Below are positions 36,249-46,792 of a stretch of 64,000 bases of DNA, one piece after another (the first letter of the stretch is position 1; the number at the start of each line of letters is the position of its first letter). The notes under the pieces were generated by a model, which did no database searches, was not told where the DNA came from, and was given only the letters and a program-made list of their open reading frames with translations. A program made the translations under genes and the position numbers. The DNA is taken from positions 12,985,201-13,049,200 of the forward strand of contig OX439009.1 of the NCBI GenBank assembly GCA_949316495.1. Direction: 5' to 3'. The stretch comes from Amphiduros pacificus (lineage: Eukaryota > Annelida > Polychaeta > Phyllodocida > Hesionidae).

Positions 36249-36923
36249 GTCAATGTTTTTGTAATTTCTGTATTGTATCCTTTTTTAGTAGGTTTAGGAG
36301 GGTATATGTCAAGATTAATGAGAATTATTTTATGATCCGATATGTACTCATCAACGGTGTGAGTCTTTATGAGTTTATTTCCTTTGAACGTGATTATTAG
36401 ATCAAGAGTATTTCCAAGTCTGTGAGTTGGTTCAGTTACCCATTGGTCCATATCGAATGTAGATAGCACATCATTAAACTTTACTACATCTGGTTTATTT
36501 GGTTTATTTACATGAAAATTATAGTCACCCAGGAAAATTACTTCATGGTTGAAGGAGCCATAATGTGCTGATATTAATGTAAGCTCATCATAGAATTCTG
36601 AGTAGGGATATCTGTTTCCACCAGATGGCTCTCGTCGATATATAGTTACAAATGTTACTTTTTTCCCTCTCAGTAGTAATGATGCCTCCATTAGTTCCAT
36701 TGTTTTTACCATAGGAGGATCCAGTCTATTTGATTTGAAAGGAAGCTCTCGCCGATGAAGCAGGGCTATCCCACCTCCATTCCTACCTATTCTAGGGAAT
36801 GAGTGGAGTTTCAGGCCTCCTTCCTCCAGTTCATCTTGAATTTTTCATCGCCATATTCATGTAGCCATGTTTCAGTTATAAAGATTGCATGTAAATCATT
36901 TTCATCGAAATATTCTTTAATTG
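36215..36923 (-). pseudogene. LINE ORF2, apurinic-type endonuclease (main part)
   Basis: Contains VIFLGDYNFHVNKP (the GDxN active-site strand), RLGNTLDLIITF and EYISDHKIILINL (the SDH catalytic motif). Further up, FITETWLHEYGDEK carries the ET(W) motif of APE-like LINE endonucleases. One shift near 36845 in an A-run separates the two parts. The first beta strand lies across the foldback insertion at 42667-42720. Confidence 0.83.
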
Positions 36924-37622
36924 TTAATAGCAGCTCCATGAGAAAATCAAAAAAATGTGGACATGGTCAAAAATAGATTTCCTTTAAAATTTGTGTATGG
37001 TTAGGTGTTTGGGAAAAACAGACAAATCTGAAATATTTCACTTCTGAGGTGACCGTAACCATGGTAACCATCAATTCCTTAGTAACAGGCTCTGGGGCTC
37101 AAAATGACACTTTTCTAACCTTATTTTTGGCCATATTTGACCTAATCTTACAGATAAATTACTCCCTATAGAGGTATTGTGATCATTTCACTCTGTGATT
37201 GGTTCCTAGGTCACTTCATTAAGTTTTGAAAATTTTAACAATTCTAAATACTCTCCCTATAACAAGCTATTACTGTTGCCATGACAACAGTAAGTTTGTC
37301 CCAAGTCATTTTGTGGCCAGTTTACAGGCATACTTAACACCCCAAAATCAAATTGATTTTTAAAATATTTCAATCAGCTTTAAAATAGGCCAAAATGAAT
37401 AAATATAAGCAAAAAGAAAAATGCTAGATCCTAAACAAGGTCATGTCAAGGTCATTCAAAGGTCATCTGTTTTTCAAAAACTGCATTTTCATCAAAATTT
37501 GACATATTTGACCTCCATGGTCTCAGTGACAAATAATGTGAATGTACTAGCTAAATGGTGTATATTATTCAACATAACCTACTTTTCAATGCCTGATTCC
37601 TAAATCAGTTGCTTTTAACAAT

Positions 37623-38621
37623 GTTGCTATGGTAACCGGGTAATCAAAATACCTTGTCCTCAATTCAGTCCAATTTTCCGAATTTTGATGATTTTTGCAA
37701 TGTTTTGCATTGCAATTACTCATTATAATGACATTGATTGAACAAACTATGTTATCTATAATTATACACACAGGTCATGCCCTTATGTTACATACATAAA
37801 ATATTTGATATCAAATGTGTTGCTATGGTAACCAGGTGATGCAATTATCTTGTCACTCACTCAGACTGAATTCACCAATTTTGATGATTTTCGTGATATT
37901 CAGCATTCTTATTCTGAATGAAAAACAACTTAAACATATCATTTATATAGTCTGTTGTGATGAACATGGTCCATACCTTTATGGTACCCGAATTGAATAG
38001 TTTGGGTCAAATGTGTTACTATGGTAACTAGGTGATGAAGATAGCCAGTCCCTGACTCTGACTGAATTCACCGTTTTTGATGATTTTCGTGATATTCAGC
38101 ATTCTTATTCTGAATGAAAAACAACTTAAACATATCATTTATATAGTCTGTTGTGATAAACATGGTCCATACCTTTATGTTACCCAAATTTAATAGTTTG
38201 GGTCAAATGTGTTGCTATGGTAACTAGGTGATGAAAATAGCCAGTCCCTGACTCTGACTGAATTCACCGTTTTTGATGATTTTTGCGATATTCAGAATTT
38301 TTATTCTTAATGAAAAACAACTTGAATGTGTCATTTATATAGTCTGTTGTGATAAACATGGTCCATACCTTTATGTTACCCAAATTGAATAGTTTGGGTC
38401 AAACGCATTGCTATGGTAACCAGGTGATAAAAATACATTGTCCCTGACTCAAATTAACTGATTTTGATGATTTGGGGCTATATTCAATATTGCTATTCTA
38501 AATGATAACCAACTTGAGTATACCAATTTTATAGTCTTTTGTGATAAACATGGCCCATACTTTAATATTCCACACATAGAATGTTTCAGAAGAAATTAGT
38601 TTCATGCGTTGCCATGGTAAC
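37623..38621 (+). repeat. 196-bp repeats with RFX X-box motifs, left arm
   Basis: GTTGCTATGGTAAC-type 14-mers stand at 37623, 37819, 38015, 38211 and 38407 (one mismatch), each exactly 196 bp apart, then at 38608. Two more lie outside the array, at 37055 and 37275. All but one fit the X-box consensus GTHNYYATRRNAAC bound by RFX factors. The rest of each unit is also conserved (TTTTGATGATTTTCGTGATA, AGTCTGTTGTGATAAACATG). Confidence 0.88.
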
Positions 38622-38989
38622 CAGGTGATGAAATAAACTAAATTTACTAATTTTTGACAATTTTCAGTTATATTCAATATTGTTATTCTAAAAGATAACC
38701 AACTTGAATGTACCATCTATAAATCTGGTGTCATAAAATGACCTATGCCTTAATATTATACAGAAAATTATTCAGAGCAAATGCTATGGTAAATAAGAGA
38801 TGAAATTTCCTTCTCCTTTACTCAAACCAAAATCCATATATTTATTAAGTTAGCACAAGCTGACTATGTTCTTGCTGCGTTTCCATCACGTCTGCAGCGT
38901 CTGCTGCCGCACCTTGTTTTCTTCCTCATTCAATAAGGATTGGACATAAGGACTAGATGCTTAACTATGATAATATGTTGGTCTGGAAA

Positions 38990-40060
38990 TTTTTTAGGCT
39001 GAACTTTTGTGACCTTGGGTCAAGGTCAAGGTCATGACCAGCACAGGAGCAACTTTGCCTGTCAATGACCTATTTTCTAACAAAATACAGTAATATTGAT
39101 ATAACTTGGTAGATTTGATTAACCTATGAGGGCTTGAATAAATATGATATTGGATGACCTTGGACAATTTTCAAGGTCACAGGACACAATTATCTGAATC
39201 AGGTATTTGTGATATTTTGCAAAACATGACAAATAACATTTATTCTGACTACATTTATTTTACTCAATATCTTTCTTCATAAAATATTATGTAACTAGGT
39301 CACAGTGACCACTTGAAGGCCATATAGGTCCAAGCTTCTAAAATATTGTGAATCTAATCCTTTACAAATCAGAAAAGATTAGAGCTTGATATTATGGAAA
39401 TCTAGGTAAATTTCCATGGTATTTTATTTTGGTGCACTTTCTATGACCTTGGAGGGGCGTGAATAAATCAATGTTGGGTGACCTTGGGCTATTTTCAAGG
39501 TTATAGGAGCCGATTTTGAAAATCAGCTATTTGGAATATTTTGCAAAACATTACAAATAGCATTTCCACTACATTTATCTTGTGCAGTATATTCGTTCAC
39601 AATTTTTAGAATAATTTATGTAACCAGGTCACATTGACCTATTTAAACGCCATATAGTTGACAACTTCCAAAATATTGAGAATCTGATCCTTTACAAATC
39701 AGAGAAGATTAGATCTTGATATGTAAATATTGGTGCATATCCAAGGATAATTTATTTAGATGCACTTTTTGTGACTTTGGCTCAAGGTCAAGGTCATGAC
39801 TAACACAAGAGGAACTTTGCTTGTGAATCCTTAGATTACAACAATATCGGCGTGTCTTGGCAGATGTGATCTACATATGAGGGGCTTGGACAAGTATATA
39901 TTGGGTGACCTTGAGCTATTTTCAAGGTCACAGAAGATAATTTTCAAAATCATCTAAATGTGATATTTGCAAAACATGATACAAAACATTTATTGTCACC
40001 ATGTTTATTTTACACAATACGTTTGTTCACGTTTTTGTGAAACATTTATGGAACTAGATC
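38990..40060 (+). repeat. AGGTCA-rich block, three diverged copies, foldback centre
   Basis: TGACCTTGGGTCAAGGTCAA followed by TTTTCAAGGTCACAGGA, TTTGCAAAACATGACAAATA and TATGTAACTAGGTCACA-like text is seen at about 38995, 39435 (shorter) and 39765. A related copy lies at 53680-53990 outside the element. Confidence 0.7.
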
Positions 40061-40655
40061 ACAATGTGATCTAAAAATGTTTCAATGTAGACAAAAGTTA
40101 AAATAATTGTTTCTCCTTATTTTAATTTTATTGCAATAATTTAAGGAAGTTTAGAATGTTGCTACTTTGATTGTAATAACGATTTTTAAGCATCTTTGTA
40201 TGAACCCTTTCAGGTTATGCGAACTGTGTACTAAAATAGTGAAATGTACATTGCTTCCTTTTTACTATTTCAGCATATATTAAGATATGTATGTGCAACA
40301 TATTAGTAAAGGCTATGAATGACACTATTGCTGAATGGTATATGATGTTAAAGTATAGAATTGATTAAAGTAAACAATACATTGAATACTTCAACATATC
40401 CTGATTTGTCAAAATGGGTGAATTCAGTTTCTAACAGATAATAGTTTTTTTTTTCAGCTCATGTTTTTTTTTTCACCTGGCAACATGTTCACTCTCAAAC
40501 AGCTTTGTATGGAATTATAGGTATGGGATATGTTTAGTGCCAGACACTGTATCAATGCAACATTCAAGTTTTCTGTCATTGAAACAATGAATATTGAACA
40601 TTGTTAGAAATAATCAAATTGGATGAATTTAGTCAGGGACTATTTTCATTACCTA

Positions 40656-41956
40656 GTTACCATAGCAACACATTTGACCCAAACTATTCAATTTGGGTAC
40701 CATAAAGGTATGGACCATGTTTATCACAACAGACTATATAAATGACACATTCAAGTTGTTTTTCATTAAAGGGATTAAGCACCGATTTTGAAAAAAACCT
40801 ATATGGTAACATGAAGGTATGGACTTTGTTATTGAATAGACTAAATGGCACATTCAAATTGGTTATCATAATAACAATGGCTAAAATGTCTCAAAATATC
40901 AAAATTGGCACATTCAGCCTGTGTCAGGGACAAAACAATTTCCTCACCTGATTTCCATGGCAACACATTTGATCTGAAATATTTTATATATGTTACATTA
41001 AGGCATTGGCCATTTTTATCACAACATACTATACAAATGGTACATTCCTGTTGGTCATTTAGAACAGCAATATTGAATATATCCCCAAAACATCACAATC
41101 AGTGACAAATTCAGTCTGAGTGAGTAACAAGGTATTTTCAACACCTGATTACCATAGCAACACATTTGATCCAAACTAATCAATGTGGGTAACATAAAGG
41201 TATGGACCATGTTCATCACAACAGACTATATATATATATATTAAATGATGTGTTTAAGTTGTTTTTCATTAAGAATAAGAATGCTGAATATCACGAAAAT
41301 TATCAAAATTGGTGAATTCAGTCAGAGTCAGGGACTGGCTATTTTCATCACCTAGTTACCATAGCAACACATTTGACTCAAACTATTCAATTTGGGTAAC
41401 ATAAAGGTATGGACCATGTTTATCACAACAGACTATATAAATGATATGTTTAAGTTGTTTTTCATTAAGAATAAGAATGCTGAATATCACGAAAATCATC
41501 AAAAACGGTGAATTCAGTCAGAGTCAGGGACTGGCTATTTTCATCACCTAGTTACCATAGCAACACATTTGACCCAAACTATTCAATTTGGGTAACATAA
41601 AGGTATGGACCATGTTTATCACAATAGACTATATAAATGATATGTTTAAGTTGTTTTTCATTCAGAATAAGAATGCTGAATATCACGAAAATCATCAAAA
41701 TTGGTGAATTCAGTCTGAGTGAGTGACAAGGTAATTGCATCACCTGGTTACCATAGCAACACATTTGATATCAAATATTTTATGTATGTAACATAAGGGC
41801 ATGACCTGTGTGTATAATTATAGATAACATAGTTTGTTCAATCAATGTCATTATAATGAGTAATTGCAATGCAAAACATTGCAAAAATCATCAAAATTCG
41901 GAAAATTGGACTGAATTGAGGACAAGGTATTTTGATTACCCGGTTACCATAGCAAC
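40656..41956 (-). repeat. 196-bp repeats with RFX X-box motifs, right arm
   Basis: Inverted counterpart of the left array. GTTACCATAGCAAC is found at 40656, 41355, 41551, 41747 and 41943, the last four exactly 196 bp apart. One-mismatch forms are at 40951 and 41148, and a further perfect form, GTTGTCATGGCAAC, is at 42291. Confidence 0.88.
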
Positions 41957-42666
41957 ATTGTTAATAGCAACTGATTTAGGAATCAGGCATTGAAGAGTAG
42001 GTTATGTTGAATAATATGCACCATTTAGCTAGTACATTCACATTATTTGTCACTGAGATCATGGAGGTCAAATATGTCAAATTTTGATGAAAATGCAGTT
42101 TTTGAAAAACAGATGACCTTTGAATGACCTTGACATGACCTTGTTTAGGATCTAGCATTTTTCTTTTTGCTTATATTTATTCATTTTGGCCTATTTTAAA
42201 GCTGATTGAAATATTTTAAAAATCAATTTGATTTTGGGGTGTTAATTATGCCTGTAAACTGGCCACAAAATGACTTGTGACAAACTTACTGTTGTCATGG
42301 CAACAGTAATAGCTTGTTATAGGGAGAGTATTTAGAATTGTTAAAATTTTCAAATATTAATGAAGTGACCAAGGAACCAATTACAGAGTGAAATGATCAC
42401 AATACCTCTATAGGGAGTAATTTATCTGTAAGATTAGGTCAAATATGGCCAAAAATAAGGTTAGAAAAGTGTCATTTTGAGCCCCAGAGCCTGTTACTAA
42501 GGAATTGATGGTTACCATGGTTACGAACATCTGCCAGCTGAAATACTTTGGATTTGATAATTTCTGAAGGTTATCTAGCCATGTACCAAATTTAAAGGAA
42601 ATCTATTTTTGACCATGTCCACCCCCCTATTGAAAAATTTTGATTTTCTCATGGAGCTGCTATTAA

Positions 42667-43796
42667 TACCTTATGAGATATGCTCTGAGCGTTACATGTA
42701 CCAATTTTAATTTTATTTATTGGCTTGTAGTTATTTGATTTCTTTTTCAAAGTGGTTTTTATTTCTATTTCAGATTGAGTTCTATTTATTTGAACTGCCG
42801 AGGGGAATACGGTCATCAACCTGTGACGTTATTCATCTCAGGTCCCCCCCCCACGAAGACCCCCACGACGACCAATCAGATTCATCGTTCCCGGAGGTGA
42901 AGATCGATCGATTCGTGAGTTTACACGCTTATTTAGAGTATTTCTATACATTTTTGAATTTCCATCGATTTGTGTTTCCATTTTGTCAATGTATACATCG
43001 AGATCATGCAGGTTTAAATTGGATGTGTTCATTGTAGGGCTCGTAAACGACGTTATACTTCTGTCAGGGCGAGCCGTGATTTGAGAGTGGGCGGAGCCTA
43101 ATGGTCATGTGACACAGGTGAGTCGTTTGATTGGTCAATACCATTTCTCTCTTTAGACAAGTCATTTTGATTGTTTCCATTAAGAGTGTCCATATGGGGA
43201 ATACCCCTATTAAGATCTACATAGCTGCATATGCCATCTTTAATTGGTAATGATGGAAGATGGAATTTTATAACCTTTGTAGCAAATTTCCTTTTTACCG
43301 CCGTTACCAGTAGGTAAGTAGTCCAATTGAGACCTAGATTACCACTAGCAGTATTTTTATAGTGTTTCTCTAAGATTAGTTTTAGTTGTTTGCTAACATC
43401 ACATATTTTAATCATATGAAGATTATTGGTGTATGATTTTTCACACGATTTTGGGTATAGAGATATAATACAGCATTTTTAATCAAGTTTTGTAGGGACA
43501 ATATAATGGTTTCCAATTAATGGGGATAGAAGCAATGAAATTAGAATATTAGCCCTAACTATAGGATATTCATAGCTTCTCCTAAATTCAATATTGAATT
43601 GCAAGTTTGATTGATCTATTTTACAATAACAGGATTCATTAGTATAGAAATACAAGACATCATCTAGAAACATTCTCATTTTATTCGGCAACATACAGTA
43701 GTACTCATATATTCTTACAATATGGTCATTTATTAGATCTAATGATTTATCAGTTTCAGATGTTTCACACTTCTTACATTGATTATATTTGTCCCC
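42667..43796 (-). pseudogene. LINE ORF2 5' end and spacer to ORF1
   Basis: Just right of the foldback element the minus-strand frame reads IGTCNAQSISHKVLTIKEYF across the TTAA site. This is the NARSISNK-like first strand of LINE endonucleases, and the open stretch reaches back to an ATG near 42817. Further upstream are two open frames without recognised domains (43098-43415 and 43479-43694). These are either diverged ORF2 N-terminal sequence or an inter-ORF spacer. Confidence 0.6.
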
Positions 43797-44171
43797 TCAA
43801 AATTTCCTCACTTTTCTTGACCTAACAAGTTTGACAGGGCTTCTTGGATAACTGTGTCTGGTATCCCTGGTATCTCTGTAGTTTGATGCAGATGAAGAAG
43901 ACCCACTCTGAACATTGTGAGAGTATTGGCAACGGTTGCCATTTCGGCACCTTCCCTGTGCAAAATATATACAGACATCTCTTGTGGGCTTGTCATCCAG
44001 GCCAAGCTCCCTGATCCCTTTTCTAATCTCGACAAGGGCATGTGCAATGCCGACAGGGGTACCCGCTATCATCATCCTATCCACCTTGTCGCTCCCAGTC
44101 TCCATCTTCTCAATTTTGGTGTTTGATGTTTTCTCCAAGTGGCGAATCATTTTACCACCTGTCCCGATGAG
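43797..44171 (-). pseudogene. LINE ORF1 C-terminal part: KH domain and CCCH zinc finger
   Basis: Directly after a TAA codon the frame continues LIGTGGKMIRHLEKTSNTKI, the GxxG loop and following helix of a KH RNA-binding domain. It ends with AGTPVGIAHALVEIRKGI. Then CIYFAQGRCRNGNRCQYSH forms a CX7CX5CX3H zinc finger. Both are nucleic-acid binding modules suited to an ORF1 RNA chaperone. The first strand of the KH domain lies before the stop, so a single nonsense codon splits the domain. Confidence 0.7.
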
Positions 44172-45794
44172 TTAACCAGCAGTCCCATCAGGGATCATTG
44201 TGGTCACTGTCTCATTTTGGTAATCCTTATCATTGAACTTGATTACCGCTCCAGTAGTGATTCCAGTTTCTTCCATAGCATCTTCATCTGATGGAGCTTC
44301 TTCCTTGTTTTCCATAGGCTCCCAATATCTGTGTATGTCTTTAATGAATGTATGAGAGGGCTTTACCATTTTTTTCAGATTTGTACGCCATTCACTAGCC
44401 GCTTGTTCCAGTAACTTATGGTCTGTGGTTGACGCCACCACTTCAGTAGTTGGCAAGTCGGTAACATTAGTCGGCGTCATGACTACTGTTAACTGGCTCC
44501 CGAGGTAAATGCCCCTCATCTTAGCAAGGTGATGATTAAAAATGGTATGCGGTGAAATCATCTCCTTATCACAATCAATTGATATTGGGGGTGACTGACA
44601 CCAGTATATTGGTGCGTTTACCATATCAGCCAGTTTGAAGATTGCCTTCTTCAATTTGGTAAGTGTCTCCATCCCAGACAATCCATCCTCCATTTCTAGC
44701 AAGCCCAAACACACTATAAAGGCATCATACTCCTCTAGCTCTCTTCTTCTTGGGGATGATCTCGCTAGCATACTCTCCAGCTCCATGATGCCAGTGGTGC
44801 CCTCTGTTAGACACACCTCCCATTTCGGATCATCATAGGCTATAAGATTCTGGTGGATTTTATCAGGGATGAAGAGAATTTTTCCATCCTTCTTTAGCTT
44901 CTGGGATGATTTGGTTTGAGATGAGGAGGAGGAGGTTTGTTCCGCCATCACCCCTATTTTCTTCACATGTTCTTGATTCTTTTGTTCTAGCTTTGTGATC
45001 TGTTCAATATTCCTGGATATGGTACTATTGAGTTCTTCAATTTTCTTATCAGATCTCTTGCCCCTTACTCTCTCATAGTTCAACTGCATGTTGAGGTTTA
45101 TATTTTTCTGAGATAGGGAGTTCTTCTCTTCTTCCATGCTCTTCTTTTCATCTTCGCTCCGCTTCAGCTTAGTTCGAAGCTCCGAGATCTCCCTGTCCTT
45201 TAGCACATCTTCCTCTTTTAGCTTGGCGAAACTAGCCGATTTTGTGGTGAGCATGGACATTAGCTCATCCATGCTCATAGATAGTTCATCTTTCTCGCCA
45301 CTAGAGGGACCTGCCATCGGGGAGTCAGATTGTTGAACTCTGGTCTTTTTTTCTAAGTGAGTGACTATCACATCCTCATCATCTTTTCGGATGGTATCTG
45401 ATTGGATGCTTGGAGGGGCTGCATGGCCTTCCTGACTATTCTCCGGAGCCTGAGAGTCAGTCACAGTCACCCCTATCTCATCCTCAGCCTCCATTAGCTC
45501 CGCCCAGTCCAGGGGGGTTGGGGGTGTGGAGGATTTGGAGGACATCCTCCTTTTTTTCCCAGCACACTTGCTATTCTTCGATGCCATCTGTAATGATAAA
45601 AATGGAGAGGAATATTTACTCTTCTTCTTATTTATCAAATATTCTTTTATTAGTTGCGGATGGAGATTCCCTTCAGGTTCAAAGGTGCTTTTGTTTTTGG
45701 GGAAACCCTCCCACCAAATTTTGAAAAATCTAATTTTTCTTTTTCTGTCCCAGAAATCCTCCAGGATTGTTTTAACTTGATATGTTTCCATCAT
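44172..45794 (-). CDS. LINE ORF1-like protein with N-terminal chromodomain
   Basis: A 540-codon open frame. Residues about 4-52 (YQVKTILEDFWDRKRKIRFF..., IWWEGFPKNKSTFEPEGNL) match a chromodomain, with the aromatic and WEP-like positions mostly kept. Residues about 200-290 are a charged coiled coil (KLKRSEDEKKSMEEEKNSL). Residues about 305-450 look like an SGNH/esterase-type fold (KILFIPDKI, AFIVCLGLLEMEDG, PIYWCQSPP) in which the usual GDS and GxND residues are absent. The frame ends in the first strand of a KH domain. Coiled coil plus esterase is known for CR1/L2 ORF1. An internal ATG at 45587 follows a good 3' splice-site-like tract (TTTTTATCATTACAG), so the chromodomain could be a separate exon or 5' extension. 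Confidence 0.65.
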   Translation of the reverse strand: MMETYQVKTILEDFWDRKRKIRFFKIWWEGFPKNKSTFEPEGNLHPQLIKEYLINKKKSKYSSPFLSLQMASKNSKCAGKKRRMSSKSSTPPTPLDWAELMEAEDEIGVTVTDSQAPENSQEGHAAPPSIQSDTIRKDDEDVIVTHLEKKTRVQQSDSPMAGPSSGEKDELSMSMDELMSMLTTKSASFAKLKEEDVLKDREISELRTKLKRSEDEKKSMEEEKNSLSQKNINLNMQLNYERVRGKRSDKKIEELNSTISRNIEQITKLEQKNQEHVKKIGVMAEQTSSSSSQTKSSQKLKKDGKILFIPDKIHQNLIAYDDPKWEVCLTEGTTGIMELESMLARSSPRRRELEEYDAFIVCLGLLEMEDGLSGMETLTKLKKAIFKLADMVNAPIYWCQSPPISIDCDKEMISPHTIFNHHLAKMRGIYLGSQLTVVMTPTNVTDLPTTEVVASTTDHKLLEQAASEWRTNLKKMVKPSHTFIKDIHRYWEPMENKEEAPSDEDAMEETGITTGAVIKFNDKDYQNETVTTMIPDGTAG

Positions 45795-45835
45795 ACAGTA
45801 TTGAAAAAAGATATTCAGGAAGGAAAGAATATTTT

Positions 45836-46498
45836 TCTAGGAGATAGCCTCGATTGTATAGTATATATTTCTAGGGTAATATATATTTCTAGGAGATAGC
45901 CTAGTTTGAAAAGTATTTGTCCAGGAGATTGCCTGGTTTGTGTAATCTATGTTCCTAGGAGATAGCCTAGTTTAAATAGATACTAGGAGATAGCCTAGTT
46001 TAAATGGTTTTTTTTCCAAGAGATAGCTTGGTTTGTATAATATAAGTTTCTAGGAGATAGCGTAGGGATTTTCCAGGAGATAGCCTGGATTATATAGTAT
46101 ATTGGTCTAGGAGATAGCCTAGTTTGAATGTATTTTTCCAGGAGATAGCCTGGTTTGTGTAATATATGTTTCTAGGAGATAGCCTAGTAATTTTCAGGAG
46201 ATAGCCTGACTTGTATGGCATATGTTTCAAGGAGATAGCCTAGGAATTTTCAGGAGATAGCCTGACTTATATGGTATATGTTTCTAGAAGATAGCCTAGG
46301 AGATAGCCAAGGGACTTCCAGGAGATAGCCTGGATTGTATGGAGCTAGCTTAGTTTGAATGGATATTTTCAAGAGATAGCCTGGTTTGTGTAATATTCGT
46401 TTCTAGGAGATAGCCTAGTAATTTTCAGGAGATAGCCTGACTTGTATGGTATATGTTTCTAGGAGATAGCCTAGGAATTTTCCAGGAGATAGCCTGAC
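45836..46498 (-). repeat. Hairpin minisatellite upstream of LINE ORF1, about 22 units
   Basis: Plus-strand core AGATAGC recurs every 22-55 bases, flanked by 5-bp arms that pair: CTAGG/CCTAG, CCAGG/CCTGG, TCAGG/CCTGA and CCAAG/CTTGG. Between hairpins lie AT-rich spacers such as TTTGTGTAATATATGTTT. Its position just 5' of ORF1 suggests that it is the LINE 5' UTR, but it could be a local satellite. Confidence 0.8.
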
Positions 46499-46792
46499 TT
46501 GTGTGGTCGAATACCGGTTTTATTACCGCTTGTTTGGTGGTCGTAATTTAATTTCCTTTATATTAATTTTTTTTTTTTAATATTTAAGAATAATTTTCTG
46601 TTTCTTACCGTGTAGTTTTTCGCGTATGTATTTGCAAGAGATGAGATTTACGTTGTTCGTATTGGAATCACTGCAGTTTTCTATATCTCAATATGTTATA
46701 ATTAATATCCAGATTCAGTTTTATCGTCCTTATGTGTTGAGGGTGGGTCAAAGCCGCACTAAGGTAAGTTTAATGTAATTTTACCTGCACAG
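46499..46792. other. AT-rich spacer between hairpin array and LTR-class element
   Basis: Contains a poly(T) tract near 46568-46579. No gene or clear repeat was found. Confidence 0.45.

Larger units (their letters stand above)
36928..42662. mobile_element. 5.7-kb foldback DNA transposon with TTAA target duplication
   Basis: The left end TAGCAGCTCCATGAGAAAATC (36928) and its reverse complement ending at 42662 are exact terminal inverted repeats. Both are flanked by TTAA (36924-36927 and 42663-42666). The arms are about 1.8-2 kb each and match throughout, for example ATGCTAGATCCTAAACAAGG at 37421 and its complement at 42139-42158. The arms contain a 196-bp tandem repeat. The middle (about 38850-40560) has three diverged copies of an AGGTCA-rich block. 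No transposase frame is present, so it is non-autonomous. TTAA fits Kolobok- or piggyBac-type elements; the ends lack the usual CCY start of piggyBac. The target is the endonuclease region of the LINE, and the LINE frame resumes on the far side. Confidence 0.88.
33706..45794 (-). mobile_element. CR1/L2-like LINE, near full length, with two nested insertions
   Basis: The minus strand reads ORF1 (45794 to 43797), a spacer, then ORF2 endonuclease (42850-42667 continued at 36923-36215), reverse transcriptase (36248-35373 and 35022-33760) and a 3' end with (ATT)n at 33706-33726 after AGCGCTATACAAATTT, the usual end of CR1/L2 elements. Removing the foldback element (36928-42662) and the SINE (35050-35365) leaves about 6 kb, normal for a complete member. 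Two shifts in A-runs break ORF2 and one stop breaks ORF1, so it is probably dead but fairly young. Confidence 0.75.

Noticed and set aside
45585-45794. Chromodomain as a leftover of the neighbouring LTR-class element
   Set aside because: It is on the opposite strand, in frame with ORF1, and separated from that element by the hairpin array. An older unrelated fragment cannot be fully excluded.
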